Shown: positions 32,270-43,099, numbered from the stretch's first letter. The stretch is 64,000 bases of DNA from Shewanella sp. c952 (GCF_019654975.1 NZ_BPEW01000021.1:1-64000); one strand, 5' to 3'. Numbers and translations: made by a program. The notes: generated by a model from the letters alone, not told the origin.

Positions 32270-34018
32270 ATGGACTTTAGGAGCATCGTACTATGTCTAA
32301 TACTATGGGTTTCCCCAGTATTTGGCGGTACGTTGGAACAACTAGATCAGTTAAATACACTCGTCTACCAATATCCAAGCAAAGCATTATCAGAGATCAA
32401 TGCGCTTGAGCGTCACTATTTGGGTGTATCAAGATCTGACACTATATTGATGCGCTTAAACGCACTCAAATGTGAGTCCTATATTCAATTGGGTGAAAAT
32501 GCTGCCGCCATTAATCTGGCTCGCTTGAATGATGCCAAAGCAAAGCAATTAGCGCTTGAGCATGCCAGGCCCTATTTTCTAAATTGCATGGCGCAAGCTT
32601 ATGCAAGTTTTGGCGACTACCAGCAAGCACTACCGCTTCTATACTCTTCCATTTCATTGTCGCGCAAACTAAAACAACCTCAAGCCCTAATCGGTGGGCT
32701 CTGGCTGCGAAGTAAGCTCAATGCCGATGTAAAACACAACAATGCTGCAATTGAAGACATAAGACTTGCCCTGGATATTTATCCCGAGATCACTTTACAA
32801 GATCAGCGCTGGACTTGGCCTCCAAAAGGTTACTTATATACCTCAATGGCTAAGCAGTTAGCCGATATTGGTGAGCCCAAAGAAGCGGCAACAAACCTCA
32901 AAAAAGCACTGGATGAACCCACAACGCTAGGTAAAGTGAAGCTTTTCATTGCGCTGGATATGGCCCGATTCGCTCAGCAAAATCAACAGCCGAATCTGCG
33001 AGATAAATACACCCAAATAGCCAGGGTTACACTCGCTGAACTCAGTACCCCACTAGAGCTCGCCATTGCTTACAATGCAATCGCTTTAATTGATTTTGAT
33101 AGTGGTAAATACAGTAGCGCAGAACAACTGATTAACCTTAGTTTGGCGACCTTTCGCAAGGAAGCAGACTCCATCGGCACTATTAGCGCTTTATCGCTCA
33201 ATGCTCGGATCAAGCTGAAACAGTACCGCGAAGCTGCTGGTCTCACATTAATGGAGCAGGCTATATCGTTAGCGAAAGAGAAAGCGCGCTACTCAGATTT
33301 GAAACATAGCTATGCCACCTTGGCAAACTATTTTGCTAAACAGGGAAAGTTCTCACAGGCCTATCAATATCAACTCAAACAATTAGAGGCACTAGAAAGC
33401 GAGACACTATCAATTAAAAATATTTGGTTATCGCAACTCAAGTCGGGGTTAAGTCGTGAGGAGCAGATAGCCGCGCCTAATCATTCTCTCATGACAGCAA
33501 CAACTGTAAACGGCATTATTCCCAGTTCACTTTTCCCTATCGCTCTCATGATCATCAGCCTAATCATATTCATTACTTGGCATCAAAAGAAAGCACCGAA
33601 ACCAACGCAGCCAGAGCAAATAGTACTGAATCTAGATACTAAAGTTGATAAAAAGAAGTCACTTGAAGACCTGTTAAACATAAGCAAGCAGGCGGGTTAT
33701 CCGTTGTCATTATTAGTCTTTAACCCTAACCACATTTTTAAAACAGACGTGCCAATAGTGATAGAGCAGTTAAAAACTAAGCTCAGAGAGCAGGATGTGC
33801 TTTTACAGCAAAATGATCAGCAGATCGTAATTATGCTGCCGCACACCTCTGAGCAAGGGGCAATAAACGTCATTGATCAATTAGCAAGTACCATTAAAGT
33901 TTGGCAAGAAGACTCCAAAGTGAATATTGGTCTTGCCTGTATGCAGCAGTTTGATAATTTAGAGTCGATGATCAAGCGAGCCAATATCAGCCAGTTGAGA
34001 AAGCTAAAAGTTAACTGA
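32270..34018 (+). CDS. TPR membrane protein with degenerate GGDEF-like domain
   Basis: A 582-residue protein with a signal peptide (about 1-20, FGG at the cut), a long periplasmic region of TPR-like helical repeats (about 25-400), one transmembrane helix (about 419-437) and a cytosolic C-terminal domain. That domain has the pattern of a diguanylate cyclase half: R..D..LQQ.NDQQIVIMLPHT matches the R..D.laRyGGDEFaiLLPnT line, with NDQQI (515-519) in place of GGDEF. It should therefore lack cyclase activity and may bind a partner or nucleotide. The ATG at 32270 has GGAG six to seven bases upstream; the frame opens earlier. TATAAT at 32212-32217 may be its -10 element. The gene is convergent with recQ. 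Confidence 0.8.
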   Translation: MDFRSIVLCLILWVSPVFGGTLEQLDQLNTLVYQYPSKALSEINALERHYLGVSRSDTILMRLNALKCESYIQLGENAAAINLARLNDAKAKQLALEHARPYFLNCMAQAYASFGDYQQALPLLYSSISLSRKLKQPQALIGGLWLRSKLNADVKHNNAAIEDIRLALDIYPEITLQDQRWTWPPKGYLYTSMAKQLADIGEPKEAATNLKKALDEPTTLGKVKLFIALDMARFAQQNQQPNLRDKYTQIARVTLAELSTPLELAIAYNAIALIDFDSGKYSSAEQLINLSLATFRKEADSIGTISALSLNARIKLKQYREAAGLTLMEQAISLAKEKARYSDLKHSYATLANYFAKQGKFSQAYQYQLKQLEALESETLSIKNIWLSQLKSGLSREEQIAAPNHSLMTATTVNGIIPSSLFPIALMIISLIIFITWHQKKAPKPTQPEQIVLNLDTKVDKKKSLEDLLNISKQAGYPLSLLVFNPNHIFKTDVPIVIEQLKTKLREQDVLLQQNDQQIVIMLPHTSEQGAINVIDQLASTIKVWQEDSKVNIGLACMQQFDNLESMIKRANISQLRKLKVN

Positions 34019-34026
34019 TTGTCCTG

Positions 34027-35850
34027 CTAACCTTCCGCTAAGTAGTTTTCAATCTCATCTAAAAACTCACCGCCAAAACGCTCCAACTTACGTTCACCAA
34101 CTCCATTGACAGCCAATAACTCACCGGGACTTGTCGGCAATATTGCAGCCATTTCAGCCAAAGTTGCATCGTTAAAAACTAAGTATGGTGGTACATCTAA
34201 CTCTTCAGCCAGTGTTCGCCTTAATAACTTCAATCGAGCAAACAGCTTACGATCATAGTTAAGCGGCGCTTTCGGGTTATGACCGCGACGCTTAGTGGTT
34301 TGAATCACGATTCTTGGCTCTGCGAGTAACAACTCCACCTCGCCTTTTAACACCATGCGTGCTGATGGATTAAGCGTTACCGATGAACCTCGAGTAATGT
34401 CCTGATTAGCAAGCCCAAGATGGATCAACTGCCTAATCACACTCAACCAATGTTCATGACTTTTCTCTTTGCCAATGCCCCAGGTTGAAAGTTTATTATG
34501 GCCTCTATCCATTACAGTGGCAGCTTTTGAACCTCGCAGCACCTCGATAAGATGATTGACACCAAAGCGCTGTCCAAGCCGATAGATACACGACAGCACC
34601 TTTTGCGCATCTTGAATGCCATTATACTTCTTAGGTGGGTCTAAACAGATATCACAGTTACCACATGGTTCTAACGCACTTTCGTCAAAATAGTGCAGCA
34701 ACACTTGGCGGCGACAAGTCTGCGCCTCAGCGAACGCAGCCATGGTGTTGAGTTTATGGAACTCAACTTGCTGCTGTGGCCCGGGCTCTGACTGTTCAAT
34801 AAGGTGCCTGACTCTGCCAATGTCAGCAGGGTCAAACAACATCAAAGCTTCAGAGTCCAAACCATCACGGCCTGCTCGTCCGGTTTCTTGGTAGTAGGCC
34901 TCGACACTTTTCGGGATATCGTAATGCACCACATAACGCACATTTGATTTGTTGATCCCCATACCAAAAGCGACCGTGGCAACGACAATATCGAGTTGAT
35001 CTTTTAAGAACCGGTCTTGGACATCAGCCCGCTCTTCTTGGGTTTTACCAGCATGGTATGCCTCAGCTTGATGCCCCTGCATACGCAAACGGTCAGCAAC
35101 CTCATCCACTCGACGACGGCTACTGCAATAAACAATACCGCTATTCCCATTCTGCGCATCAATAAACTGTCGTAGCTGGTTGGCGGCATTAAGCTTTTCA
35201 GCAACGGTATATCGAATATTAGGTCTATCGAAGCTGGTGAGTAGCGAAAATGGTTCAATGGTTAACCGCTCGCAGATATCGACGCGCGTGGCATTATCTG
35301 CCGTTGCTGTTAACGCCATAATCGGCACTTGAGGAAACTGCTGACGTAAACGTCCAAGCGCGGCATATTCGGGTCTAAAATCATGACCCCACTGGGAAAT
35401 ACAGTGAGCTTCATCAATAGCAAATAGCGAGATATTTAACTCGTGCAAACGATCAATAAAGCTGGCTTGCAACAACCTTTCTGGCGATACGTATAGCAGT
35501 TTTAGTTCGCCATAACGCATCTGCTGTAAGATCTTTAGGCTCTCTTCTCTTGGCTGAGAAGAGTTAAGATAAGCTGCCGAAACACCGGTCTGAATAAGGC
35601 TATCAACCTGATCTTTCATTAATGAGATCAGCGGTGAAACAACCACAGTTAAACCAGAAAGTTGCAGTGCGGGCAGCTGATAACATAGGCTTTTACCACC
35701 GCCAGTCGGCATGATCACCAAGCAATCTTGGCCGGCACAGATCTGTTCAATTACTTCACGCTGGCCATCCCTAAACGTGCGATAACCAAATACCGACTGA
35801 AGGCTTGCTGATAATTGATCGACCGGATGTTCGAGTGCCGCCTGATCCAT
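34027..35850 (-). CDS. recQ: ATP-dependent DNA helicase RecQ
   Basis: 3'-5' DNA helicase of the RecF repair pathway. The 607 residues contain the Q motif [10 protein letters not shown], Walker [42 protein letters not shown] (motif VI), the zinc site with CRRQ...CGNCDIC, and a C-terminal HRDC domain (about 525-600). It is transcribed toward the TPR gene, 8 bases from that gene's stop. Confidence 0.98.
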   Translation of the reverse strand: MDQAALEHPVDQLSASLQSVFGYRTFRDGQREVIEQICAGQDCLVIMPTGGGKSLCYQLPALQLSGLTVVVSPLISLMKDQVDSLIQTGVSAAYLNSSQPREESLKILQQMRYGELKLLYVSPERLLQASFIDRLHELNISLFAIDEAHCISQWGHDFRPEYAALGRLRQQFPQVPIMALTATADNATRVDICERLTIEPFSLLTSFDRPNIRYTVAEKLNAANQLRQFIDAQNGNSGIVYCSSRRRVDEVADRLRMQGHQAEAYHAGKTQEERADVQDRFLKDQLDIVVATVAFGMGINKSNVRYVVHYDIPKSVEAYYQETGRAGRDGLDSEALMLFDPADIGRVRHLIEQSEPGPQQQVEFHKLNTMAAFAEAQTCRRQVLLHYFDESALEPCGNCDICLDPPKKYNGIQDAQKVLSCIYRLGQRFGVNHLIEVLRGSKAATVMDRGHNKLSTWGIGKEKSHEHWLSVIRQLIHLGLANQDITRGSSVTLNPSARMVLKGEVELLLAEPRIVIQTTKRRGHNPKAPLNYDRKLFARLKLLRRTLAEELDVPPYLVFNDATLAEMAAILPTSPGELLAVNGVGERKLERFGGEFLDEIENYLAEG

Positions 35851-36023
35851 AGTGAACCTGTGTTAATCATAAGGCCGACCATTCTAATCGAGCGAACCTC
35901 TCTTGTCTCTCTTGAAACGATTTATCGGCCAAAATTTAAACTTGCAACACAGGCTCCATTAGCGATAGATTAAATGCTCTAATACTAAGCGATTGATCCT
36001 ACTAGGAACACGCAGGGAGCCGT

Positions 36024-36488
36024 ATGAGCAATATTATTCAACAGGAAACATTACGCAGGGTTGCAGAAGTTTTTGACAAGCATGTGCCTTTTCATAACTT
36101 ACTTGGGATGGATATCAAGCGTTATGATGTGGACGGTGTAGAAGTTGTCGTAAAAATGAAGCCTGAATTAATTGGTAATATCCATCAGCAAATATTGCAT
36201 GGGGGCGTAACCGCCACCGTCCTTGACGTCGTCGGCGGGCTCACCGCTTTTTCGGGCTTAGTCGCCAGTCGTGACGATTGGAGCCTTGAGGAGCTAGAAA
36301 AGCGTATTCAGACATTAGGTACTATCGATCTAAGGGTTGATTATTTACGTCCTGGCCGTGGCGAGATTTTTACTGGCACCGGCACCGTGATCCGCGCCGG
36401 AAATCGAGTTTCAGTTTCGAGAATGGAGCTACATAACGAAAAGGGTGACCACATTGCCTTCGGCACCGGTACCTATATGGTTGGCTGA
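36024..36488 (+). CDS. yigI: YigI-type hotdog thioesterase
   Basis: A 154-residue hotdog-fold acyl-CoA thioesterase of the PaaI/YigI group. Conserved parts are NLLGMDI, the GNIHQQILHGGVTATVLDVVGG helix with the catalytic Asp, and DLRVDYLRPGRGEIF. AGGGAG precedes the ATG. As in E. coli it sits near recQ and directly before rarD. The substrate is probably medium- or long-chain acyl-CoA. Confidence 0.88.
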   Translation: MSNIIQQETLRRVAEVFDKHVPFHNLLGMDIKRYDVDGVEVVVKMKPELIGNIHQQILHGGVTATVLDVVGGLTAFSGLVASRDDWSLEELEKRIQTLGTIDLRVDYLRPGRGEIFTGTGTVIRAGNRVSVSRMELHNEKGDHIAFGTGTYMVG

Positions 36489-36494
36489 TAGCGT

Positions 36495-36520
36495 TAAAAT
36501 GCCGTTATATGCGGCGTTTT
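36495..36520 (+). terminator. candidate terminator after yigI
   Basis: AAAATGCCG and CGGCGTTTT form a 9-base stem with one G-T pair and a 7-base loop, ending in four T, 7 bases past the yigI stop. Confidence 0.55.
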
Positions 36521-36650
36521 ATGCCATGAATAATCTGTTTATTGATTGAGATGACGTTACCAGCAGTGCGGATAAACAGCGCGGTTAGCTTGAGTCTGCG
36601 CTTAGGCAAGATTACAATCACCACTTACTCCCTCTTTTTAGCACATTCCA

Positions 36651-37538
36651 ATGCAAGATAATGAACATCGTAAAGGCATAGTGTTTGCCATTTGCGCTTA
36701 TACCCTGTGGGGCTTTGCTCCGCTGTACTTTAAATTGCTTACCGATGTGTCTGCTGCAGAGATTTTGCTGCACCGTGTACTTTGGTCATTTGTTTTTGTC
36801 GCTATGCTGATGAGCCTCTTCGGCGGTTTTGGTCGCGCCAGACAATTACTTAAAAAGCCAAAGCAATTGGCCGTCTTATGTATAACCTCCTGTTTAATTG
36901 CAGCTAACTGGTTGCTATTTATCTGGGCCGTTAACAACGACCACATGTTAGATGCCAGTCTAGGCTATTTTATCAATCCCCTTGTTAACGTGCTCTTGGC
37001 GATGCTATTCCTAGGTGAACGCCTGCGCAAACTACAATGGGCCGCAGTATCACTGGCCGCGATCGGGGTATCAGTACAACTAATTTCATTTGGATCAATA
37101 CCATTGGTATCGCTGGGCTTGGCAGGTTCTTTTGCCTGTTACGGCTTATTGCGTAAAAAGGTGAATATCGATGCGAAAACGGGTCTGCTGGTTGAAACAG
37201 CAATCTTAATGCCTATCGCACTGTTTTACTTGCTTACCAATATGGGTGACTCAATGACACACCTGATGAACAACGATATGCAGTTGAACTCATTGCTGCT
37301 GGCTGCGGGAGTCGTCACCACAATACCACTGCTATGCTTTGCCGCATCTGCCGTCAGGATCCCTTTCACTATGCTGGGATTCTTTCAGTACATTGGCCCA
37401 AGTATTATGTTTATCCTCGCAGTTAGCTTGTATAACGAGCCTTTCGATATGGAAAAAGGCATTACTTTTGGCTTTATTTGGGCTGCTCTTGCGCTTTTCA
37501 CTACCGACATGTTTTATAAGCGCAAACAAAAAAAGTAA
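36651..37538 (+). CDS. rarD: EamA-family transporter RarD
   Basis: Inner-membrane drug/metabolite-superfamily exporter. The 295 residues form ten helices in two EamA halves; the N-terminus KGIVFAICAYTLWGFAPLYFK broken here is typical of the RarD branch linked to chloramphenicol sensitivity. The physiological substrate is not known. It follows yigI, as in E. coli, and ends at a strong terminator. Confidence 0.92.
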   Translation: MQDNEHRKGIVFAICAYTLWGFAPLYFKLLTDVSAAEILLHRVLWSFVFVAMLMSLFGGFGRARQLLKKPKQLAVLCITSCLIAANWLLFIWAVNNDHMLDASLGYFINPLVNVLLAMLFLGERLRKLQWAAVSLAAIGVSVQLISFGSIPLVSLGLAGSFACYGLLRKKVNIDAKTGLLVETAILMPIALFYLLTNMGDSMTHLMNNDMQLNSLLLAAGVVTTIPLLCFAASAVRIPFTMLGFFQYIGPSIMFILAVSLYNEPFDMEKGITFGFIWAALALFTTDMFYKRKQKK

Positions 37539-37551
37539 TCCTTACCAATGT

Positions 37552-37582
37552 AAAAAAGCGAACCTAATTGGGTTCGCTTTTT
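37552..37582 (+). terminator. rarD terminator
   Basis: AAAAAGCGAACC-TAATT-GGTTCGCTTTTT is a strong stem ending in a T run. The symmetric A and T runs may let it work for the convergent gene at 37628 as well. Confidence 0.88.
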
Positions 37583-37627
37583 ATTATTTTACCAACAATA
37601 ACCATCTCACCCGTCCGAGAAATAGTT

Positions 37628-38149
37628 TTACCGCAAGTGGCTTAACAGTGTATCGGGTTGCTCAAGGTCTAATAGTATCGAATAACCTTTGGTAGTCGGG
37701 ATTAACAGCACATTGTCAGCTTCTGTGACCGCAACAAATGCTTTCGAGTGACCGACTAAACTGAACCAGCCTAATTGAAATCCAGGCATACCCACGCCAT
37801 TAACCCGAAGATCGGGTTTAAATTCAATATCAGCTCCTGTTGACCAATTTAATTGACGCACTCCCATTAAATCTACCTCTTCTATCGGTAGGCTAAACCG
37901 ATAAAATGGCACATCAACAGTAACCAAATCCGGCGTCACAATCAGTTTTGCATCATTAACTTTATAGAACATCCAGCTGAATGCTATCAGCATCGGCAGT
38001 AACACTGCAGCAATAACAACCTTACTCGTTTGCGGCAGCGCTTTATAATAAATATAAACCCCGATTCCAATTAAGCCGATGAGTAAGGCAATAAAGCTCA
38101 ACGTACCTGTTGAGCCTAGAGGATTAAGAGCAAAACTTTGAGTCATCAT
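37628..38149 (-). CDS. two-helix membrane protein with PH-like domain
   Basis: A 173-residue protein of unknown role. Two transmembrane helices (about 18-35 and 45-61) precede a soluble beta-rich region (about 66-165) that looks like a bacterial PH domain: LIVTPDLVTVDVPFYRFSLPIEEV and a WF.LVGHSKAFVAVTEADNVLLIPT repeat of short strands. Start is one of two adjacent ATG codons. It stands alone, convergent with rarD. No enzyme motif is seen. Confidence 0.7.
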   Translation of the reverse strand: MMTQSFALNPLGSTGTLSFIALLIGLIGIGVYIYYKALPQTSKVVIAAVLLPMLIAFSWMFYKVNDAKLIVTPDLVTVDVPFYRFSLPIEEVDLMGVRQLNWSTGADIEFKPDLRVNGVGMPGFQLGWFSLVGHSKAFVAVTEADNVLLIPTTKGYSILLDLEQPDTLLSHLR

Positions 38150-38225
38150 CTAGTCCTGTCAATAAGATAACCTCATCTTTGACTAGAGGACATATTATGT
38201 CAAGCTAAGGTTTTCGGCTGCAAGT

Positions 38226-39545
38226 TTACAGATCCAACGCTAAGATCTTCGATTTGCGTTGATAATTGTAGAGCTGTTTCTTCTTTCCTGGTAACTCATC
38301 AACTTCAACAATATTAAAACCATGCTCTAAGAACCAGTGAATACTGCGTGTCGTCAGTGCAAATAATCTTGAATAACCTCTCACCCGCGCTTGGCTAATA
38401 ATATTTTGCAGCAGCAAACTGCCCCTATCGGCATCTCGATACTCAGGGTGAACCACTAAGCAAGCAAATTCACCTGCATTATCCTCCTCAAACGGATAGA
38501 ACGCCGCACAGCCAATCACTAAACTGTCACGCTCAATCAGCATAAACTGCTCAATTTCGACCTCTAGCTGCTCTCTTGAACGGCGCACCAGTATGCCTTT
38601 TTCTTCCAGTGGACGGATAAGATCGAGTATGCCACCGATATCCCGAATAGAAGCACGCCGCAGACGTTCGGCACTTTCTGTGACAATTTGGGTGCCGATA
38701 CCATCGCGGGAGAAAAGCTCTTGCAGCAGTGCTCCATCATCTAAATAACTAACAAAGTGACAACGACTTACCCCATTTCTGCAAGCATCGATACTGGCTT
38801 GTAAAAATGCCTTGGTACTCAAACAAAGTGGCGCTTGTTCAGGCAAATTATTAAGAATGGCTTGCGCATCTGTAGGCATCAGCTCTGCAAGCACTTCGCC
38901 AGCCTCATCCATAATTCCTTTATGTGCACTAAAGCCAATCATCTTATCTGCTTTGAGTTTTACCGCTATTTGGGTTGCAACCTCTTCAGCCGTTAAGTTA
39001 AAGCTCTCACCCGTCACTGATGCAGCCACAGGGCCTAACAATACAATGCCACCATTGTCCAGTTGACGCTTTAAGCCTTGGCTATCTATACGCCTCACCC
39101 TGCCGCTAAGACTATAATCAACTCCATCTTCTACCCCTAATGGCTGTGCAATCACAAAGTTACCGCTCACCACATTAATCTGTGCCCCTTGCATAGGCGT
39201 GTTGCTCAAACTCATCGACAACCGCGCCGTAATATCAAGCTGTAATGCACCTACGACCTGTTTAATGACTTTAAAGGTCTCTTCTTCGGTAATTCTCACA
39301 CCATTGTAATATTCAGGAGTTAAGCTTTGTTGTGCCAACGCATCATCAATCTGTGGACGAGCACCGTGCACTAGGACGATTTTAATCCCTAGACTATGCA
39401 ACAACGCGATATCGTTAATAATGGCTTTAAACTGCGGCTGAGCAAGCGCTTCACCGCCAAGCATAACCACAAAGGTTTTGCCTCTGTGGGCGTTAACATA
39501 GGAAGCTGAATGACGAAAACCATCGACGAGTTCTGTAGTACGCAC
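38226..39545 (-). CDS. argA: N-acetylglutamate synthase ArgA
   Basis: First step of arginine synthesis, acetylating glutamate. The 439 residues join an N-terminal amino-acid-kinase domain (about 1-290, [18 protein letters not shown]) that carries the arginine feedback site to a C-terminal GNAT acetyltransferase domain (about 295-435, [16 protein letters not shown]). The frame stays open 43 codons upstream, but the GTG at 39545 has AAGGTGG 7 bases before it and gives the conserved N-terminus [13 protein letters not shown]. Paired ARG boxes lie at 39615-39653. Confidence 0.96.
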   Translation of the reverse strand: MRTTELVDGFRHSASYVNAHRGKTFVVMLGGEALAQPQFKAIINDIALLHSLGIKIVLVHGARPQIDDALAQQSLTPEYYNGVRITEEETFKVIKQVVGALQLDITARLSMSLSNTPMQGAQINVVSGNFVIAQPLGVEDGVDYSLSGRVRRIDSQGLKRQLDNGGIVLLGPVAASVTGESFNLTAEEVATQIAVKLKADKMIGFSAHKGIMDEAGEVLAELMPTDAQAILNNLPEQAPLCLSTKAFLQASIDACRNGVSRCHFVSYLDDGALLQELFSRDGIGTQIVTESAERLRRASIRDIGGILDLIRPLEEKGILVRRSREQLEVEIEQFMLIERDSLVIGCAAFYPFEEDNAGEFACLVVHPEYRDADRGSLLLQNIISQARVRGYSRLFALTTRSIHWFLEHGFNIVEVDELPGKKKQLYNYQRKSKILALDL

Positions 39546-39614
39546 GCTAAATCCACCTTTAAGTCTAAATAGACAGTCGCAACAATCTGATTTATTGATA
39601 ACACCTACAATGAT

Positions 39615-39653
39615 ATTGCATTTTAATTCATTTAAAAAGCATTTATTTTCACT
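39615..39653. promoter_or_regulatory. ArgR operator: two ARG boxes
   Basis: Box 1 ATTGCATTTTAATTCATT (39615-39632) and box 2 AAAGCATTTATTTTCACT (39636-39653) resemble the AATGAATAATTATTCATT consensus and are separated by exactly 3 bases, the spacing bound by an ArgR hexamer. They lie 70-108 bases upstream of argA. Confidence 0.75.
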
Positions 39654-39937
39654 ATATTTATTAACAAATATCACGTCAAAGCTGTGAAATTAAAAAGATT
39701 GAGTTTGATATAATCAAGATCGAATAAGTGAATAGTGTTGCAAACTACGCCATAATGACGCGGACATTAAGCAATCTCATAAATTCTTAAATGGCTGAGA
39801 CTCTTAATTGAAACAGTGGGATGAAAATGAGGGTGAATAATGGCTATCAGGCCAATAGCTGAAATTAGATAGTTATAGCCACTAAGATCATGATTTAATT
39901 GTTCTGCAGGAGTTTGGCGTCGTGGTAAATTTAAGCC
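39654..39937. other. intergenic region between argA and rpmG, no gene seen
   Basis: About 280 bases. A TATAAT on the plus strand near 39709 has no matching gene. GGCTAT...ATAGCC-type short inverted repeats occur near 39842-39882. In some relatives amiC sits beside argA; nothing like it remains here. Confidence 0.45.
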
Positions 39938-39967
39938 AAAAAAAAGCCTCTAAAAATAGAGGCTTTT
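39938..39967 (-). terminator. rpmB-rpmG terminator
   Basis: On the minus strand AAGCCTCTA-TTTT-TAGAGGCTT is followed by seven or more T, about 20 bases past the rpmG stop. Confidence 0.88.
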
Positions 39968-39988
39968 GAAGATGCTTTAAACGAGTTA

Positions 39989-40162
39989 TTACTTGATTTT
40001 AGCTTCTTTGTACATAACGTGCTGACGGATAACAGGATCAAATTTCTTGATTTCCATCTTTTCAGGCATGTTACGCTTGTTCTTTTCAGTCGTGTAGAAG
40101 TGACCAGTTTTAGCGCTAGATACTAGCTTGATCTTCTCACGATTACCTTTAGATTTAGCCAT
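39989..40162 (-). CDS. rpmG: 50S ribosomal protein L33
   Basis: A 57-residue ribosomal protein of the large subunit near the E site. The translated frame begins [20 protein letters not shown] and ends VMYKEAKIK, matching L33. It lacks the paired cysteines of the zinc-binding form, so it is the zinc-free type. It follows rpmB by 6 bases, the usual pair. Confidence 0.97.
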
Positions 40163-40168
40163 GGTTTA

Positions 40169-40405
40169 TTATACCTTCTCGCCGCGGGCACGAAGTTCAG
40201 CAACAACAACTTCAATACCTTTCTTATCGATGATACGCATACCTTTAGTAGAGATACGTAGCTTAACGAAACGCTTTTCAGTTTCTAACCAGAATCTGTG
40301 ATTCTGTAGGTTAGGTAAAAAACGACGACGCGTAGCATTCTTCGCGTGCGAACGGTTGTTACCAACCATTGGTTTCTTGCCAGTTACTTGGCATACTCTT
40401 GACAT
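40169..40405 (-). CDS. rpmB: 50S ribosomal protein L28
   Basis: A 78-residue large-subunit protein; [20 protein letters not shown] is the family N-terminus and [19 protein letters not shown] the conserved core. The start is the ATG at 40405, with GGAG upstream; a longer frame of five codons is unlikely. It is co-transcribed with rpmG. Confidence 0.97.
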   Translation of the reverse strand: MSRVCQVTGKKPMVGNNRSHAKNATRRRFLPNLQNHRFWLETEKRFVKLRISTKGMRIIDKKGIEVVVAELRARGEKV

Positions 40406-40533
40406 GTCAAACTTCTCCAAAACAATATATATAACGCTCGAGCATTAATGTACCTCGAACACGGCCGTCGCCTGAGGCACACAACAGAGGGCGCATTTTA
40501 TACAGGATCTAAAATCAAAGATCAAGGGTTAGA

Positions 40534-41211
40534 TTAATCTATCCACCCTCGTTCAGCGAAAGAAACTATCTCTCGATCGCCTACAACCATATGGTCCAGC
40601 AAGGAAACATCGATGGTTTGTAGTGCTTGTTTCAATCGCTCAGTAATTCGTCTATCGGCTGTACTTGGCTCTGCAATTCCAGAGGGATGATTGTGACACA
40701 CGATCACAGCCGCAGCCTTTTTCTCAAGCACCAAGCTCACCACATCTCGTGGATAAACCGACGCTGAGTTAATGGTACCCCTGAACAATTCAACGAATTG
40801 AATCACCCGATGTTGGCTATCAAGTAGTAAAATAGCAAACACTTCGTAGGCACGATCTCCCAATTGTCTCATTAAATAGTCTCGAGTTAAATCAGGATCC
40901 GATAAAATTTTGCCTCTTTTTAGATTTTCTTTCGAAATTCGCTTGCCAATCTCTACCGCAGCTTGCAATTGAGCAAACTTAACCGGGCCTATTCCATCTA
41001 GCCGACACATTTGTGCTTGAGAGGCTGTCAGTAAGCTTCTAAGCCCACCAAACTCCGTAATCATCATACGAGCAAGCTCTACGGCACTTAATCCCTTTAA
41101 GCCGACTCTGAGCAATACAGCGAGTAATTCTGCATCCGACAGGTGCTCTGCACCATTAAGTAGTAGTTTTTCTCTTGGTCCTTCACCCTGCGGCCAATCT
41201 TTAATTCCCAC
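40534..41211 (-). CDS. radC: RadC/YicR family JAB1/MPN domain protein
   Basis: A 225-residue protein with an N-terminal helix-hairpin-helix region (LDGIGPVKFAQLQAA) and a C-terminal JAMM domain with E..HNHPSG..EPS..D, the zinc-metalloprotease motif. The historical DNA-repair role of RadC is doubtful in E. coli and the true substrate is unknown. The chosen start is a GTG at 41211 with AAGGAGG five bases upstream, giving VGIKDWPQGEGPREKLL; the frame itself opens 21 codons earlier. It is divergent from coaBC and upstream of rpmB. Confidence 0.93.
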   Translation of the reverse strand: MGIKDWPQGEGPREKLLLNGAEHLSDAELLAVLLRVGLKGLSAVELARMMITEFGGLRSLLTASQAQMCRLDGIGPVKFAQLQAAVEIGKRISKENLKRGKILSDPDLTRDYLMRQLGDRAYEVFAILLLDSQHRVIQFVELFRGTINSASVYPRDVVSLVLEKKAAAVIVCHNHPSGIAEPSTADRRITERLKQALQTIDVSLLDHMVVGDREIVSFAERGWID

Positions 41212-41351
41212 AATAACCTCCTTGTCATTATTTCTAGTTGAGTATGGTCGACAATTTACTAACTTGTTCATCAACTGCAGAGTGATTGTGATATCTTACG
41301 GCTGCGCGGATAATATTTTGATCTGTAAAAATGATTATGGAAAGAGTAGCT

Positions 41352-42548
41352 ATGGGTTTGAAAAACAAGAAAGTACTTTTAGGAATTGGCGGTGGTATTG
41401 CAGCCTATAAATCTGCTGACTTAGTTCGCAAACTAAAAGATCGCGGCGCTGATGTTAGAGTGGTTATGAGCCAGAGCGCGCAGGAATTTATTACCCCACT
41501 CACCCTGCAAGCATTATCAGGCTATCCAGTCTCGACCGACCTACTTGACCCAAGTGCTGAAGCATCCATGGGGCATATTGAATTAGCTCGTTGGGCAGAC
41601 TTAGTGATTGTGGCACCAGCTACGGCGAATTTAATTGCGCGTATCAGTAGCGGCATGGCAGATGAACTCATCACCACGACTTGCCTAGCCACCGAAGCGC
41701 CTATCGTGCTTTGCCCTGCAATGAACCAGCAGATGTATCGCAATGCCGCAACCCAAGCCAATTTAGTCACAGTCGCTCAACGCGGTATGACGATTTGGGG
41801 CCCCGACTCTGGCTCTCAAGCCTGCGGAGAAGTTGGCCCAGGTAGAATGTTGGAGCCTGTGGATATCGCTGAAAAAGCCGTACAGTTCTTTGGCCCTAAA
41901 TTGTTAGCAGGCATCTCTTTACTGTTAACCGCAGGGCCTACACGCGAAGCGATCGACCCCGTTAGGTACATCTCTAACCATAGCTCAGGCAAAATGGGCT
42001 TCTCTCTAGCGAGTGCCGCAGCAGCAATGGGCGCTAAAGTTACGCTAGTTGCGGGCCCCGTTAATCTAGCAACACCAGCGAATGTCAGCCGTATCGATGT
42101 TGAATCGGCACAAGAGATGCTTGATGCCGTGCTGCCAGAAGTGGAAAAAAACCAAATTTTTATCGGTTGTGCCGCAGTAGCTGATTATCGAATTGCGGAT
42201 GTGGCCGAGAGTAAGATTAAAAAATCAGCTGAGCAGATGCAGCTTGCGCTAGTGCGAAATCCTGATATCTTAGCCAGCGTTGCCAGCCATCCAAAACGTC
42301 CGTTTACGGTTGGTTTTGCAGCAGAAACCAATAATGTTGAGCAATACGCAAAAGGTAAACTTGAGCGCAAAAAACTTGATATGATTGCCGCCAATGATGT
42401 GTCGAATAGCAGCATTGGTTTTAATAGCGACGATAACGCGCTTAGCGTCTTTTGGCATGATGGTGTAACCCACCTCCCCGCTGTCGACAAGCAAACTCTG
42501 GCCAAGCAATTACTGACCCTAATCGCAGAAAAAGTAAAAAATAAATGA
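41352..42548 (+). CDS. coaBC: bifunctional phosphopantothenoylcysteine decarboxylase/synthase CoaBC
   Basis: Two consecutive steps of coenzyme A synthesis. In 398 residues the N-terminal flavin-dependent CoaC half (about 1-185) has [35 protein letters not shown] and CPAMNQQMY; the C-terminal CoaB half has [20 protein letters not shown] broken by length, SGKMGFSLA and AAVADYR. The ATG at 41352 with GGAAAGAG upstream fits better than the earlier one. It overlaps dut by 4 bases (ATGA). Confidence 0.97.
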   Translation: MGLKNKKVLLGIGGGIAAYKSADLVRKLKDRGADVRVVMSQSAQEFITPLTLQALSGYPVSTDLLDPSAEASMGHIELARWADLVIVAPATANLIARISSGMADELITTTCLATEAPIVLCPAMNQQMYRNAATQANLVTVAQRGMTIWGPDSGSQACGEVGPGRMLEPVDIAEKAVQFFGPKLLAGISLLLTAGPTREAIDPVRYISNHSSGKMGFSLASAAAAMGAKVTLVAGPVNLATPANVSRIDVESAQEMLDAVLPEVEKNQIFIGCAAVADYRIADVAESKIKKSAEQMQLALVRNPDILASVASHPKRPFTVGFAAETNNVEQYAKGKLERKKLDMIAANDVSNSSIGFNSDDNALSVFWHDGVTHLPAVDKQTLAKQLLTLIAEKVKNK

Positions 42549-43003
42549 AAACACCGATCGAACTAAAAATTCTCGACTCACGCATTGGTACACAGTTTCC
42601 GTTACCCGCCTACGCAACTCCAGGTAGTGCAGGTATGGATCTACGTGCAATCACTGATACTGCACTCACCATACAGCCTGGTGAAACCGTACTTATTCCA
42701 ACGGGTATTGCTGTACACGTCGCGGATCCGAGCTTGGCAGCTATTATTCTGCCTCGTTCAGGCTTAGGCCATAAGCACGGTATCGTACTCGGTAACTTAG
42801 TTGGACTGATTGATTCTGATTACCAAGGCCCATTAATGGTCTCTTGCTGGAATCGCGCCAGTGAGCCATTCACCATAGAAATAGGTGACCGCCTCGCGCA
42901 ATTAGTATTTGTTCCCGTTGTGCAGGCAGAGTTTAAGCTTGTTGATGAGTTTGATAGCTCAGATCGCGGTGCAGGCGGCTTTGGCCATTCAGGCACAAAA
43001 TAA
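42545..43003 (+). CDS. dut: dUTP diphosphatase Dut
   Basis: Hydrolyses dUTP to dUMP, keeping uracil out of DNA. The 152 residues contain the five trimer-site motifs: [43 protein letters not shown] and [10 protein letters not shown]. It is coupled to coaBC by ATGA and followed by slmA, the same coaBC-dut-slmA order as in E. coli. Confidence 0.98.
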   Translation: MKTPIELKILDSRIGTQFPLPAYATPGSAGMDLRAITDTALTIQPGETVLIPTGIAVHVADPSLAAIILPRSGLGHKHGIVLGNLVGLIDSDYQGPLMVSCWNRASEPFTIEIGDRLAQLVFVPVVQAEFKLVDEFDSSDRGAGGFGHSGTK

Positions 43004-43099
43004 CAACCACATTTAAGCATATCACTACATTTTATGGACAGCACGGAGCGTTGTTTCCTTGCCGTCTCGCTCAGTAGTAATCGAGTGAAGGACTGATAA

